A stretch of 56,715 bases of DNA, taken from contig DFWY01000096.1 of assembly GCA_002381615.1 (NCBI GenBank), positions 1 through 56,715 of the forward strand, read 5' to 3'. This DNA is from Polaromonas sp. UBA4122. Lineage in GTDB: Bacteria; Pseudomonadota; Gammaproteobacteria; Burkholderiales; Burkholderiaceae_C. This document shows positions 9,426 to 18,019 of the stretch, in pieces. Position numbers and translations under genes: made by a program. Each line of letters begins with the position of its first letter. The first letter of the stretch is position 1. The notes beneath the pieces were generated by a model. The model had not been told where the DNA came from. It ran no database searches and saw only the letters and a program-made list of their open reading frames with translations.

Positions 9426-9472
9426 TTGACAAGTTAAATAGGGAATTGGAGAATTCCTAGTCATCAGACAAC
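9426..9472 (+). promoter_or_regulatory. udh operon promoter with overlapping operator
   Basis: TTGACA (9426-9431), a 17-nt spacer and GAGAAT (9449-9454) form a plausible sigma-70 promoter pointing at udh. Six nt after the -10 lies GTCATCAGACAAC (9460-9472), inside a wider inverted repeat whose arms are AGTCAT (9459-9464) and ATGACT (9475-9480). A bound regulator here would block the start site. The same 13-bp motif recurs upstream of gudD. Confidence 0.55.
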
Positions 9473-9560
9473 GTATGACTGATGTGTTAATAGGTTCACT
9501 TTAACAAACTTCAAATAAAAGTCCACTGTTTGCTACCAACGCCGGACCAGAGATGCAAAG

Positions 9561-10367
9561 ATGACGATCAAAGTTCATGAAAAGCTACTGTTGACCGGCG
9601 CCGCAGGCGGCTTGGGCAAGGCCCTGCGCGAGCGCCTGAAGGTCAATTGTTCAGTACTCCGCTTGTCCGATGTGCAAGCCTTTGGCGAGGCTGCTGCGGG
9701 TGAAGAGGTCGTGCTGGCCGACCTGGCTGATGCCGCTGCCGTCAACGACATGGTCAAGGGGGTTGATGCCATCATTCACCTGGGTGGCATTTCGGTGGAG
9801 GGGCCGTTTAGCCCTATCTTTCAGGCCAATATTCTTGGCGTTTACAACCTGTATGAGGCGGCGCGCAAGTATGGCGTCAAGCGCGTGGTGTTCGCCAGTT
9901 CCAACCACGTGACCGGCTTTTATCGCCAGGACCAGACGATTACCGCCGAGCATCCTGCGCGGCCCGATGGCCTGTATGGGCTGAGCAAGGCTTTCGGCGA
10001 GGATCTGTCGCGTTTTTACTTTGACCGCTACGGCATCGAAACCGCCTGTATCCGCATTGGCTCCTCGTTTCCCGAACCCAAAGACCGTCGCATGCTGGCC
10101 ACCTGGCTGAGCTTTGATGATCTGCACCGCCTGATCACGGCCTGCCTGACGACGCCGGTGCTGGGTCACAGCATCGTTTTTGGCATGTCTGCCAATGCGG
10201 TCACCTGGTGGGACAACAGCCGTGCACGCCATATCGGCTACGTGCCGCAAGACAGCTCGGATGTGTTCCGGGATGCCGTCTATGCCCGCACACCGGCGCC
10301 CGACCTGAACGACCCGGCCGTACAGTTTCAGGGTGGTGGTTTCGTGCGCGCGGGTCCGTTCGAATAA
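9561..10367 (+). CDS. udh: uronate dehydrogenase
   Basis: This NAD-dependent enzyme oxidises D-galacturonate and D-glucuronate to the corresponding aldarolactones. The 268-residue protein is a short extended-SDR with the dinucleotide motif TGAAGGLG at 12-19. The catalytic triad is visible as Ser in FASSNH (113-114), Tyr139 and Lys143 in YGLSKAFGEDL. The C-terminal signature NAVTWWDNSRARHIGYVPQD is characteristic of Udh. It is the first gene of the plus arm, read from the promoter in the divergent region, and is followed by the lactonase 24 nt later. This is the entry step of the oxidative hexuronate pathway, as opposed to the isomerase route of enteric bacteria. Confidence 0.93.
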   Translation: MTIKVHEKLLLTGAAGGLGKALRERLKVNCSVLRLSDVQAFGEAAAGEEVVLADLADAAAVNDMVKGVDAIIHLGGISVEGPFSPIFQANILGVYNLYEAARKYGVKRVVFASSNHVTGFYRQDQTITAEHPARPDGLYGLSKAFGEDLSRFYFDRYGIETACIRIGSSFPEPKDRRMLATWLSFDDLHRLITACLTTPVLGHSIVFGMSANAVTWWDNSRARHIGYVPQDSSDVFRDAVYARTPAPDLNDPAVQFQGGGFVRAGPFE

Positions 10368-10391
10368 CAGAAAACAGGCGTTTGAGTCTTC

Positions 10392-11309
10392 ATGTCTGAC
10401 CCTAAAGTCCTGTCTACCTCGCGCGATCGGGTGGGTGAATGCCCCGTGTGGTCGGTTGCGGAGCAAGCCCTCTATTGGGTGGACATAGAAGGTCGCCACA
10501 TTCATCGCTTTGACTGGGCCAGCCAGACGCAACAAACCTGGAATACGGCGGAGCGTGTGGGGTGCATTGCACTGACTGATCGCCTGGGTGCCTCCGGAGG
10601 GGTCGTGGCCGCCATGGAGACCGGCATTTTCGCGGTGAAGTTTCTGGCGCAACCCGAAGTGAGTGTGACGCTCATCGCGGGCATCACGCACCCCATGTCG
10701 AACATGCGCTTCAACGACGGGCGCTGTGATCGACAGGGGCGGTTCTGGGTTAGCACCATGTGCATGGACATGTCGTTGGCAGCACCTGTTGGCGGCTTGT
10801 ATTGCCTGGATGAGGAGGGCTTGAGTCCGGCCCGGGTGAGTGGCTTGATCACACCCAATGGCCTGGCTTTCAGTGCTGATGGACTCATGGCCTATCTGTC
10901 GGACTCCCACCCCGCAGTGCAAAAAATATGGGTGTTCGATGTTGAACCCGATACCGGCGCACTGATGAACCGGCGCGAGTTTGTCGACATGACGACGCTA
11001 CCTGGTCGTCCTGACGGGGCTGCAATGGATGTAGAGGGTTGTTACTGGATTTGTGGCAACGATGCGGGACTGGTGCACCGGTTTGCACCTACGGGTGAGT
11101 TGCTGCGTTCGGTGGCTATCCCGGTGTCCAAACCTTCCATGTGTGCTTTTGGGGGCCCCTATCTGGATGTGCTTTTTGTGACGTCCATCCTGCCTGGTGC
11201 CATTGCGTACGAGCAGGCGGGCCTGAATGGCGCTGTGTTCGCCCTGGACGGCGGCGTGCGCGGTCTGCCTGAGCCGCTTTTTTCTCGTTTTCCTGTCAGT
11301 CGTTTTTAA
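10392..11309 (+). CDS. SMP-30/gluconolactonase family aldarolactone lactonase
   Basis: This is a six-bladed beta-propeller, metal-dependent lactonase of 305 residues. The metal ligands of the family can be placed: E16 in RVGECPVW, N108 in RFNDGRCD, N156 in TPNGLAFS and D208 in GRPDGAAMD. In this operon it is expected to open the galactaro- or glucarolactone made by Udh, giving free galactarate or glucarate. Substrate choice is inferred from context, since SMP-30 proteins act on many sugar lactones. It starts with ATG 24 nt after udh and is followed 23 nt later by the TRAP binding protein. Confidence 0.88.
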   Translation: MSDPKVLSTSRDRVGECPVWSVAEQALYWVDIEGRHIHRFDWASQTQQTWNTAERVGCIALTDRLGASGGVVAAMETGIFAVKFLAQPEVSVTLIAGITHPMSNMRFNDGRCDRQGRFWVSTMCMDMSLAAPVGGLYCLDEEGLSPARVSGLITPNGLAFSADGLMAYLSDSHPAVQKIWVFDVEPDTGALMNRREFVDMTTLPGRPDGAAMDVEGCYWICGNDAGLVHRFAPTGELLRSVAIPVSKPSMCAFGGPYLDVLFVTSILPGAIAYEQAGLNGAVFALDGGVRGLPEPLFSRFPVSRF

Positions 11310-11332
11310 CCTGGTCAATCAAGGAGACAACC

Positions 11333-12322
11333 ATGACCTTCCGTAGAAATCTTATCGCTGGTGCTGTTGCTGCCATTGCGGCTGTCGCATTTTTTGTTCC
11401 GCTCACCGCAACTGCACAAACCGTGCTGAAAGCAGCGGATGTCCATCCCGTGGGCTATCCCAATGTGGTGGCCATCGAGAGCCTGGGGAAAAAGCTTGAA
11501 GCCGCGACCCATGGCAAATTCAAGCTTCAAATGTTCCCAGGCAGTGTTTTGGGCGGTGAAAAGGAAATGATCGAGCAAACTCAAGTGGGTGCGATCGATA
11601 TTTTGCGCACCTCGCTAGGGCCATTGGGCCCGGTCGTTCCCGAGGTCAACGTGTTCAACATGCCGTTTGTGTTCCGGAATGAAGCCCACATGCGCGCCGT
11701 GATTGATGGTCCGATCGGCCAGGAAATTCTGGACAAAATTTCCAACAGCCCTGCCAGACTGGAGGCGCTGGGCTGGATGGATGGCGGCTCTCGTAGCCTC
11801 TATACCAAGAAGTTGGTCAAGACCCCGGCTGACCTGAAGGGCATGAAAATCCGCATGATGGGCAACCCGTTGTTCATTGACACCATGAATGCCATGGGCG
11901 GCAACGGCATCGCCATGGGCTATGGCGAAGTGTTCTCGGCGCTGCAGACAGGCGTTATTGATGGCGCTGAAAACAATCCGCCGACCATGTTCACCACAAA
12001 CCATTACGCCGCGGGCGCCAAGTTCTACGCGCAGACCAACCATTTGATCATCCCGGAAATTTTTGTGATGTCCAAAATCACCTGGAACAAACTCAGCAAG
12101 GATGAACAGGCCTTGGTGAAGAAGTTTTCCAAAGAAGCGCAACAAGAACAGCGCGTCCTGTGGGACAAGAGCGTGGCCGAGTACACAGCCAAGTTGAAAG
12201 CTGCCGGCGTTGAGTTTGTGGCGGTTGATCAAAAGTTGTTCTATGACGCAACGGCTCCGGTGCGTGCCAAGTATGGCGCTCCCTACGCTGACTTGATCAA
12301 GCGTATTGAAGCGGTCAAGTAA
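11333..12322 (+). CDS. TRAP transporter substrate-binding protein (DctP family), probably for hexuronates
   Basis: This is a periplasmic solute receptor of 329 residues. A signal peptide (MTFRRNLIAGAVAAIAAVAF, cleaved near TATAQ) precedes the DctP fold. The family Arg that binds the substrate carboxylate lies in GMKIRMMGNPLF, and ALQTGVIDGAENNP is the typical hinge signature. It is followed by the two membrane subunits, with a strong hairpin between the receptor and permease genes. DctP proteins that bind D-glucuronate or D-galacturonate are known, including from Polaromonas. With udh, lactonase and garD in the operon, a uronate substrate is the best inference. Confidence 0.92.
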   Translation: MTFRRNLIAGAVAAIAAVAFFVPLTATAQTVLKAADVHPVGYPNVVAIESLGKKLEAATHGKFKLQMFPGSVLGGEKEMIEQTQVGAIDILRTSLGPLGPVVPEVNVFNMPFVFRNEAHMRAVIDGPIGQEILDKISNSPARLEALGWMDGGSRSLYTKKLVKTPADLKGMKIRMMGNPLFIDTMNAMGGNGIAMGYGEVFSALQTGVIDGAENNPPTMFTTNHYAAGAKFYAQTNHLIIPEIFVMSKITWNKLSKDEQALVKKFSKEAQQEQRVLWDKSVAEYTAKLKAAGVEFVAVDQKLFYDATAPVRAKYGAPYADLIKRIEAVK

Positions 12323-12334
12323 GACCCATCGACT

Positions 12335-12362
12335 CCGCCCTCTGTGTAATCGCAGAGGGCGG
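12335..12362 (+). promoter_or_regulatory. intercistronic hairpin between TRAP receptor and permease genes
   Basis: CCGCCCTCTG (12335-12344) pairs perfectly with CAGAGGGCGG (12353-12362) around an 8-nt loop. There is no T-tract, so it is unlikely to stop transcription. Such hairpins after receptor genes typically protect the upstream message and lower expression of the membrane subunits. Confidence 0.65.
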
Positions 12363-12388
12363 CCGTATCGCTAACACCGTAGATTGTC

Positions 12389-12928
12389 ATGCGCAAAAAA
12401 ATTCTTGAAACGCTGGACGGCGTGTACCTGGCCTGCATCTGGTCGGCTGGCATCGCCATTTTCTTTATGTGCATCATTATTCCTGTGGGCGTATTTGCCC
12501 GCTATGCGCTCGGTTTTGGGGCGCAATGGCCCGAACCCATCGCCATCATGCTGATGGTCGTCTTTACATTTTTGGGCGCCGCCGCCAGTTACCGGGCCGG
12601 CGCACATATCGCGGTGGCCATGCTGACTGACCGTCTTGCAGCGAGTCTGCAAAAACAGTGCGTGGTGCTGGTTGATTTGTTCATGGCAGCCATCTGTTTA
12701 TTTGGCGTGGTTTACGGCACCAAGTTGTGCCTGGGGACCATGGGGCAAACTTTGGCTGAACTACCATGGCTGCCTGTCGGCGTCACCTATGCGCCACTGC
12801 CTTTGGGGGCCTTTTTGACACTCATTTTTGTCGTTGAAAAAATGGTGTTTGGCTCACAACATGAGCGCGCTGTGGTCCGGTTTGATCACAACCTCGAAGA
12901 GTCTAAAACTACAACGGCAGGAGCCTGA
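12389..12928 (+). CDS. TRAP transporter small permease (DctQ family)
   Basis: The 179-residue inner membrane protein has four predicted membrane helices (about 14-36, 48-68, 88-108 and 128-150), as in DctQ proteins. The family feature of a charged N-terminus followed by an aromatic helix and the short helix after GAQWPEPIAIMLM is present. The C-terminus is hydrophilic (HNLEESKTTTAGA). It ends 2 nt before the large permease gene, so the two are translated together and form the membrane part of the sodium-driven TRAP system. Confidence 0.9.
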   Translation: MRKKILETLDGVYLACIWSAGIAIFFMCIIIPVGVFARYALGFGAQWPEPIAIMLMVVFTFLGAAASYRAGAHIAVAMLTDRLAASLQKQCVVLVDLFMAAICLFGVVYGTKLCLGTMGQTLAELPWLPVGVTYAPLPLGAFLTLIFVVEKMVFGSQHERAVVRFDHNLEESKTTTAGA

Positions 12929-12930
12929 AC

Positions 12931-14214
12931 ATGGACGCATTTGTACTGCTGGGTAGCTTCGTGGCGCTCATGCTTCTGGGCATGCCAGTGGCCTACGCAT
13001 TGGGCCTGGCGTCGCTGTTTGGTGCGCTCTGGATTGATTTGCCAATGGACGCGGTCATGATCCAGGTGGCCAGTGGCGTGAACAAGTTTTCACTTCTCGC
13101 CATTCCATTTTTTGTATTGGCAGGTGCCCTGATGGCCGAGGGTGGCATGTCGCGTCGTCTGGTGGCCTTCGCCAGCGTGCTGGTCGGTTTTGTACGCGGC
13201 GGCTTGTCTCTGGTGAATATTCTGGCATCGACATTTTTTGGTGGCATTTCCGGCTCGGCCGTAGCCGACACGGCGTCGATTGGGTCGGTGCTGATTCCGG
13301 AAATGGAGCGCAAAGGTTACCCGCGTGATTTCTCGACGGCAGTCACGGTCAGCGGTTCGGTACAGGCTATTCTGATACCGCCCAGCCACAACATGGTGAT
13401 TTACTCGATGGCGGCGGGTGGCTCCGTATCGGTTGCCGCCCTGTTTCTTGCAGGACTTCTGCCGGGACTGTTGCTGGGAGCTATGCTCGCTGCCTATTGC
13501 CTGTACGTAGCACGCAAGCAGAATTTTCCCAAAGGCGACGTGATTCCCCTGCGGCAAGCCTTGAAAATCTGCGGCGAAGCCATGTGGGGCTTGATGACCA
13601 TGGTCATTATTTTGGGCGGCATCATGTCGGGCATTTTTACGGCCAACGAGTCTGCATCCATCGCCGTGATATGGGCGTTTTTTGTCACGATGTTCATTTA
13701 CCGCGATTACAAGTGGCGCGATCTGCCTAAACTGGTACATCGCACGGTGAAAACCGTCACCGTGGTGATGATCCTGATTGGTTTTGCCGCGAGCTTCGGC
13801 TATGTGATGACCTTGATGCAAATCCCGCTGAAGATCACCACGATGTTCACCAGGTTGACCGACAACACCTACCTGATTTTGTTCTTGATCAACATCTTGC
13901 TGCTGATCCTGGGCACCTTGATGGACATGGCGCCACTGATTCTGATCTTGACACCCATTTTGCTGCCCGTTGTAAAAACGCTGGGCGTTGACCCCGTCCA
14001 CTTCGGCATCATCATCATGGTCAACCTCGGGATCGGCTTGCTGACTCCGCCTGTGGGTGCCGTGTTATTTGTCGGCAGTGCTGTGGGCAAGCTGAAGATC
14101 GAGGCGTTGGTGATGGCCATGGTTCCGTTCTTTGGTGTTTTGCTCGCCTTGCTGGCGATGGTGACCTATTGGCCGGCACTCAGTTTATGGCTGCCGCGCT
14201 TGATGGGCGTTTAG
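12931..14214 (+). CDS. TRAP transporter large permease (DctM family)
   Basis: The 427-residue, highly hydrophobic protein has about 12 membrane segments, the catalytic subunit of the TRAP system. DctM hallmarks are visible: [13 protein letters not shown] near the start, [19 protein letters not shown] at about 100-120, and [13 protein letters not shown]. The C-terminal half has [19 protein letters not shown]. It uses an ion gradient to drive import of the substrate delivered by the DctP receptor. It is separated from the small permease by 2 nt and from galactarate dehydratase by 11 nt, so it belongs to the uronate operon. Confidence 0.95.
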   Translation: MDAFVLLGSFVALMLLGMPVAYALGLASLFGALWIDLPMDAVMIQVASGVNKFSLLAIPFFVLAGALMAEGGMSRRLVAFASVLVGFVRGGLSLVNILASTFFGGISGSAVADTASIGSVLIPEMERKGYPRDFSTAVTVSGSVQAILIPPSHNMVIYSMAAGGSVSVAALFLAGLLPGLLLGAMLAAYCLYVARKQNFPKGDVIPLRQALKICGEAMWGLMTMVIILGGIMSGIFTANESASIAVIWAFFVTMFIYRDYKWRDLPKLVHRTVKTVTVVMILIGFAASFGYVMTLMQIPLKITTMFTRLTDNTYLILFLINILLLILGTLMDMAPLILILTPILLPVVKTLGVDPVHFGIIIMVNLGIGLLTPPVGAVLFVGSAVGKLKIEALVMAMVPFFGVLLALLAMVTYWPALSLWLPRLMGV

Positions 14215-14225
14215 GTACTCAACCC

Positions 14226-15803
14226 ATGGCTACAGTTCCTCTTTACATTCGTATGCATGCGGCGGACAACGTAGCCATCGTCGCGAACGATGGCGGTCTG
14301 CCTACTGGTGCCACTTTCGCCGACGGGCTACGTCTGATCGAGCATGTGCCGCAGGGACACAAAGTAGCGCTGGTTGACCTACCCCTAGGCAGTGCCGTGC
14401 TGCGCTACAACGTGCCCATTGGTTATGCGCTCAAGGACATCGCGGCCGGCGCGTGGGTGCATGAAAAATTGCTGCAAATGCCAGCGGCACGCGCGCTGGA
14501 CAATTTGCCGCTGGCCACCATCAAGCCTGTTGCGCTGCCGCCGCTGGAGGGCTACACCTTCGAGGGTTATCGCAATGCCGACGGCAGCGTGGGCAGCCGC
14601 AACATCCTCGCGATCACGACCACTGTGCAGTGCGTGGCCGGCGTGGTCGAGTTCGCCGTCAAGCGCATCAAGGAAGAGTTGCTGCCACGGTTTCCCCATG
14701 TGGACGATGTGGTGGGCCTGGAGCACACCTACGGCTGCGGTGTTGCCATCGATGCGCCCGACGCTGTCATTCCGATCCGCACGTTGCGCAACATCACGCT
14801 CAACCCCAACTTTGGCGGCGAGGTCATGGTTGTGAGCCTGGGCTGTGAGAAGCTGCAGCCCGAGCGCCTGCTGCCTCCGGGCACCATCCAGATCGTCGAT
14901 GAACGCAACGTGGCCGATGTGGGCGTCAATGCCGACGCTGTGCTGGATGTGGTTTGCCTGCAGTCCGAGCATCATGTCGGTTTCATGTCCATGGTTGACT
15001 CGATCATGCAAACGGCCTTGCTGCACCTGGAGCGGCTTGACGCCCGCCGGCGGGAAACGGTCCCGGCGAGTGAATTGGTGGTGGGCGTGCAGTGTGGTGG
15101 CAGCGATGCATTCTCCGGCGTGACTGCCAATCCGGCTGTGGGCTTTGCCACCGACTTGCTGGTGCGCGCAGGGGCCACCGTGATGTTCTCCGAAGTGACC
15201 GAAGTGCGCGACGGTATCGACCAGCTGACCGCGCGTGCCAGCACCCTCGAAGTCGCCGAGGCGATGATTCGCGAGATGGCCTGGTACGACGCCTACCTGG
15301 AAAAAGGCCGGGTTGACCGCAGCGCCAACACCACACCGGGCAACAAAAAAGGCGGCCTGTCCAACATTGTGGAAAAAGCCATGGGCTCCATTGTGAAGTC
15401 GGGGACGGCGCCCATAAGCGGTGTGCTGTCACCGGGCGAAAAGGTCAGGCAGAAAGGGCTCATTTTTGCTGCCACGCCGGCCAGTGATTTCATCTGCGGC
15501 ACGCTGCAGCTGGCGGCCGGCATGAATCTTCACGTTTTTACGACCGGCCGCGGAACCCCTTACGGGCTGGCGGAAGTGCCGGTGATCAAGGTCGCCACCC
15601 GCAGCGATCTGGCCAGGCGTTGGCATGACCTGATGGACATCAACGCCGGCCGTATCGCTGATGGCGATGCCAGCATCGAGGAGGTGGGCTGGGAGCTGTT
15701 TCACCTCATGCTGGAGGTCGCCAGCGGCCGCAAGAAAACCTGGGCGGAGCACTGGAAGCTGCATAACGCGCTGGTGCTTTTCAACCCGGCGCCCATCACC
15801 TGA
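14226..15803 (+). CDS. garD: galactarate dehydratase
   Basis: This enzyme of the UxaA/GarD family removes water from galactarate to give 5-dehydro-4-deoxy-D-glucarate. The protein has about 525 residues. The N-terminal SAF domain (about 1-90, [19 protein letters not shown] and [10 protein letters not shown]) is followed by the catalytic domain with the segments [30 protein letters not shown] and [17 protein letters not shown] frame extension to 14169 overlaps dctM. The ATG at 14226, giving [15 protein letters not shown], is preferred. With gudD it lets the cell use both the galacto- and gluco-configured aldarates, which converge on the same keto acid. Confidence 0.95.
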   Translation: MATVPLYIRMHAADNVAIVANDGGLPTGATFADGLRLIEHVPQGHKVALVDLPLGSAVLRYNVPIGYALKDIAAGAWVHEKLLQMPAARALDNLPLATIKPVALPPLEGYTFEGYRNADGSVGSRNILAITTTVQCVAGVVEFAVKRIKEELLPRFPHVDDVVGLEHTYGCGVAIDAPDAVIPIRTLRNITLNPNFGGEVMVVSLGCEKLQPERLLPPGTIQIVDERNVADVGVNADAVLDVVCLQSEHHVGFMSMVDSIMQTALLHLERLDARRRETVPASELVVGVQCGGSDAFSGVTANPAVGFATDLLVRAGATVMFSEVTEVRDGIDQLTARASTLEVAEAMIREMAWYDAYLEKGRVDRSANTTPGNKKGGLSNIVEKAMGSIVKSGTAPISGVLSPGEKVRQKGLIFAATPASDFICGTLQLAAGMNLHVFTTGRGTPYGLAEVPVIKVATRSDLARRWHDLMDINAGRIADGDASIEEVGWELFHLMLEVASGRKKTWAEHWKLHNALVLFNPAPIT

Positions 15804-15911
15804 GAATGATGCACGGACGGCCTGCGGAGTCCACGCGCCATGCACAAGCAGTCCGGCAAGCCGATCCTTCAAAATAAACCAAATTGACTCACCCATTAAA
15901 AGAGAGATTTC

Positions 15912-16694
15912 ATGACACAAGCAACCCCTTACCAGAGTTTTCCCAACAGCTTTAAGCGCGACCTGCTGGCTGGCAAAAAATTGATTGGCTGCTGGTCGTC
16001 ACTGGCCAACGCCATCACCACCGAAGTGCTGGGTGTTGCCGGTTTTGACTGGATTTTGCTGGACGGCGAACATTCTCCCAACGACGTGGGTACTTTCATA
16101 CCGCAACTGATGGCGCTCAAAGACAGTCCGAGCGCGCCTTTCGTGCGCCCGACCAGCAACAACGCGGTCGAGATCAAGCGTCTGCTCGATGCCGGCTTTT
16201 ACAACTTCCTGGTGCCCTTTGTCGAAAGCGCTGATGAAGCGCGCCGCGCCGTGGCCGCCACGCGGTATCCGCCACAGGGCGTTCGCGGTGTGTCGGTCTC
16301 GCAGCGCAGCAACCGCTATGGCACCTTGCCCGATTATTTCAAGGGCATCAACGACCAGATTTGTGTGGCTGTGCAAATCGAGAGCAGTGCAGGTGTGGCA
16401 GCGTCCCGTGCCATTGCTGAAGTTGAAGGCGTGGATTGCATCTTTGTTGGCCCGTCTGATCTCGCGGCAGGTCTGGGCCACCTGGGTAATGCGGGCCATC
16501 CGGACGTGCAAAAAGCCATCGCTGCCGTGTTTGCCAATGCCAGGGCCTGTGGCAAGCCTTCCGGGACTCTGGCACCGGTTGAAGCCGATGCACGGCGCTA
16601 TATGGACATGGGCGCGACCTTTGTGGCAGTAGGAAGTGACCTGGGCGTGTTTCGGTCGGCAACGCAAACCCTGCATGACCGCTACCGCGCCTGA
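15912..16694 (+). CDS. garL: 5-keto-4-deoxy-D-glucarate aldolase
   Basis: This class II (metal-dependent) HpcH/HpaI-type aldolase splits 5-keto-4-deoxy-D-glucarate into pyruvate and tartronate semialdehyde. The protein has 260 residues. The catalytic base lies in [10 protein letters not shown] (E53, H54), and the metal ligands are the Glu in [11 protein letters not shown] and the Asp in [12 protein letters not shown]. The [16 protein letters not shown] loop is typical of GarL. It starts 108 nt after garD with an AGAGAG site before the ATG and is followed by garR, giving the usual garL-garR order. Confidence 0.95.
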   Translation: MTQATPYQSFPNSFKRDLLAGKKLIGCWSSLANAITTEVLGVAGFDWILLDGEHSPNDVGTFIPQLMALKDSPSAPFVRPTSNNAVEIKRLLDAGFYNFLVPFVESADEARRAVAATRYPPQGVRGVSVSQRSNRYGTLPDYFKGINDQICVAVQIESSAGVAASRAIAEVEGVDCIFVGPSDLAAGLGHLGNAGHPDVQKAIAAVFANARACGKPSGTLAPVEADARRYMDMGATFVAVGSDLGVFRSATQTLHDRYRA

Positions 16695-16736
16695 TCACCG
16701 AATCATGTTTTTGAACCTTTTGACTGGAGTAATTAA

Positions 16737-17618
16737 ATGAGCAAGCTTGGTTTTATTGGTTTGGGAATCATGGGCGCGCCGATGGCCGCACACCTGATCA
16801 ATGCAGGACATGAGGTTTTCCTCAACACCCGGAGTAAGGTGCCGGCTGATCTGCTGACAGGCAAGGCGAAGGCCTGCGACTCGATTCGTGAAGTCGCTGA
16901 GCAGGCCGACATTATTTTCCTGATGTTGCCCGATACGCCTGATGTGGCCATGGTGCTGTTTGGCGAGAACGGTGTGACTTCGGGTTTGAGCAAGGGGAAA
17001 ACGGTCGTCGACATGAGTTCCATCTCGCCCATGGACACTAAGGAATTTGCCAAAAAAATCAACGCATTGGGCTGCGACTACCTCGATGCACCGGTCTCTG
17101 GCGGAGAAGTCGGCGCCAAGGCCGCCAGCCTGACCATCATGGTGGGCGGCCCTGAGGCGGCGTTTGAGCTCGTGAAGCCGCTGTTTGAGTTGATGGGTAA
17201 AAATATCACGCTGGTGGGCGGCAATGGCGACGGCCAAACCTGCAAGGTGGCCAACCAGATCATTGTGGCGCTGACTATTGCTGCGGTGGGCGAAGCCCTG
17301 CTGTTTGCCAGCAAGGCAGGGGCTGACCCCGCCAAAGTGCGCCAGGCGCTCATGGGCGGCTTTGCTTCTTCTCGCATTCTGGAGGTCCACGGCGAACGCA
17401 TGATCAAGCGCACCTTTGCGCCAGGCTTCCGGATCGGCTTGCATCAGAAAGATTTGGGCCTGGCGCTGAGCGGCGCCAGGACACTGGGCCTGGCGTTGCC
17501 GCAAACTGCAGGCGCTGCCCAGCTCATGCAGGTCTGCAGCGCCAACGGCATGCAGGACCTGGACCATTCCGCGCTGGTGCGTGCGCTGGAGATCATGGCC
17601 AATCACGAGGTCGCCTGA
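16737..17618 (+). CDS. garR: 2-hydroxy-3-oxopropionate (tartronate semialdehyde) reductase
   Basis: This beta-hydroxyacid dehydrogenase reduces tartronate semialdehyde to D-glycerate with NAD(P)H. The 293-residue protein has the dinucleotide motif GFIGLGIMGAPMA (5-17). It also has the substrate-binding DAPVSGGEVGA (117-127) and the catalytic Lys170 in GQTCKVANQ. The C-terminal helical domain includes GFRIGLHQKDLGLAL. It has an ACTGGAGT ribosome site before the ATG, lies 42 nt after garL, and completes the pathway from hexuronate to glycerate and pyruvate. A broken galM-like reading frame follows almost at once. Confidence 0.96.
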   Translation: MSKLGFIGLGIMGAPMAAHLINAGHEVFLNTRSKVPADLLTGKAKACDSIREVAEQADIIFLMLPDTPDVAMVLFGENGVTSGLSKGKTVVDMSSISPMDTKEFAKKINALGCDYLDAPVSGGEVGAKAASLTIMVGGPEAAFELVKPLFELMGKNITLVGGNGDGQTCKVANQIIVALTIAAVGEALLFASKAGADPAKVRQALMGGFASSRILEVHGERMIKRTFAPGFRIGLHQKDLGLALSGARTLGLALPQTAGAAQLMQVCSANGMQDLDHSALVRALEIMANHEVA

Positions 17619-17649
17619 ATCTGAGCCGAAGAACGACTGGCTCGCCTCG

Positions 17650-17940
17650 GTGACTTCTTCATCGTTTTTGCCTGCCATCGGCTTGCTTGATCCTGCACGC
17701 TTTGAGGGGGAGGTCGACGGCAAACCGGTCAGGCTGTTTACCTTGCGCAATGCCCGTGGCATGGTGGTTGGCATCACCAATTACGGCGCCAAAATCGAGC
17801 AGATTCTGGTGCCTGATTGTCACGGCCATTTTGATGATGTGGTGCTGGGCTACGACAGCCTGGACGGCGTGCTCGGTGGCGCGCCTTCCATGGGCGCGTT
17901 TGTGGGACGTTACCGTTTTAGCACACAGTCAAACCGCTGA
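17650..17940 (+). pseudogene. truncated aldose 1-epimerase (galM-like) remnant
   Basis: From a GTG at 17650 the frame gives a clear aldose 1-epimerase N-terminus, including NARGMVVGITNYGAKIEQIL and DDVVLGYDSLDGVL. It then reaches GAFVGRYRF and stops after about 96 residues. Intact enzymes run about 330-360 residues and continue GRYANRI with the catalytic His and Glu further on; these are missing. The remaining sequence meets the rpoD terminator directly, so most of the gene has been deleted. An epimerase at the end of a uronate operon would fit mutarotation of the substrate, but this copy cannot work. Confidence 0.85.
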
Positions 17941-17959
17941 GGGCCGCGAGGGCATTCGC

Positions 17960-18000
17960 AAAAAAAAGCGGCCAGTGCCCTTTATCAGGCTCTGGCCGCT
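17960..18000 (-). terminator. rho-independent terminator of rpoD
   Basis: A long stem (AGCGGCCAG..GCC pairing with GGC..CTGGCCGCT) is followed on the minus strand by a run of eight T. It begins 20 nt beyond the rpoD stop. It also abuts the truncated galM relic on the other side. Confidence 0.92.
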
Positions 18001-18019
18001 CATGCGGATTTAGCTGGCT

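Noticed and set aside
9651-10922. A 423-codon minus-strand frame across udh and the lactonase gene
   Set aside because: It runs antisense to two genes with clear catalytic residues and shows no recognisable domain.
14169-14225. Upstream in-frame extension of galactarate dehydratase
   Set aside because: It overlaps the permease gene by 46 nt and the added residues do not match the family; ATG 14226 gives the conserved N-terminus.
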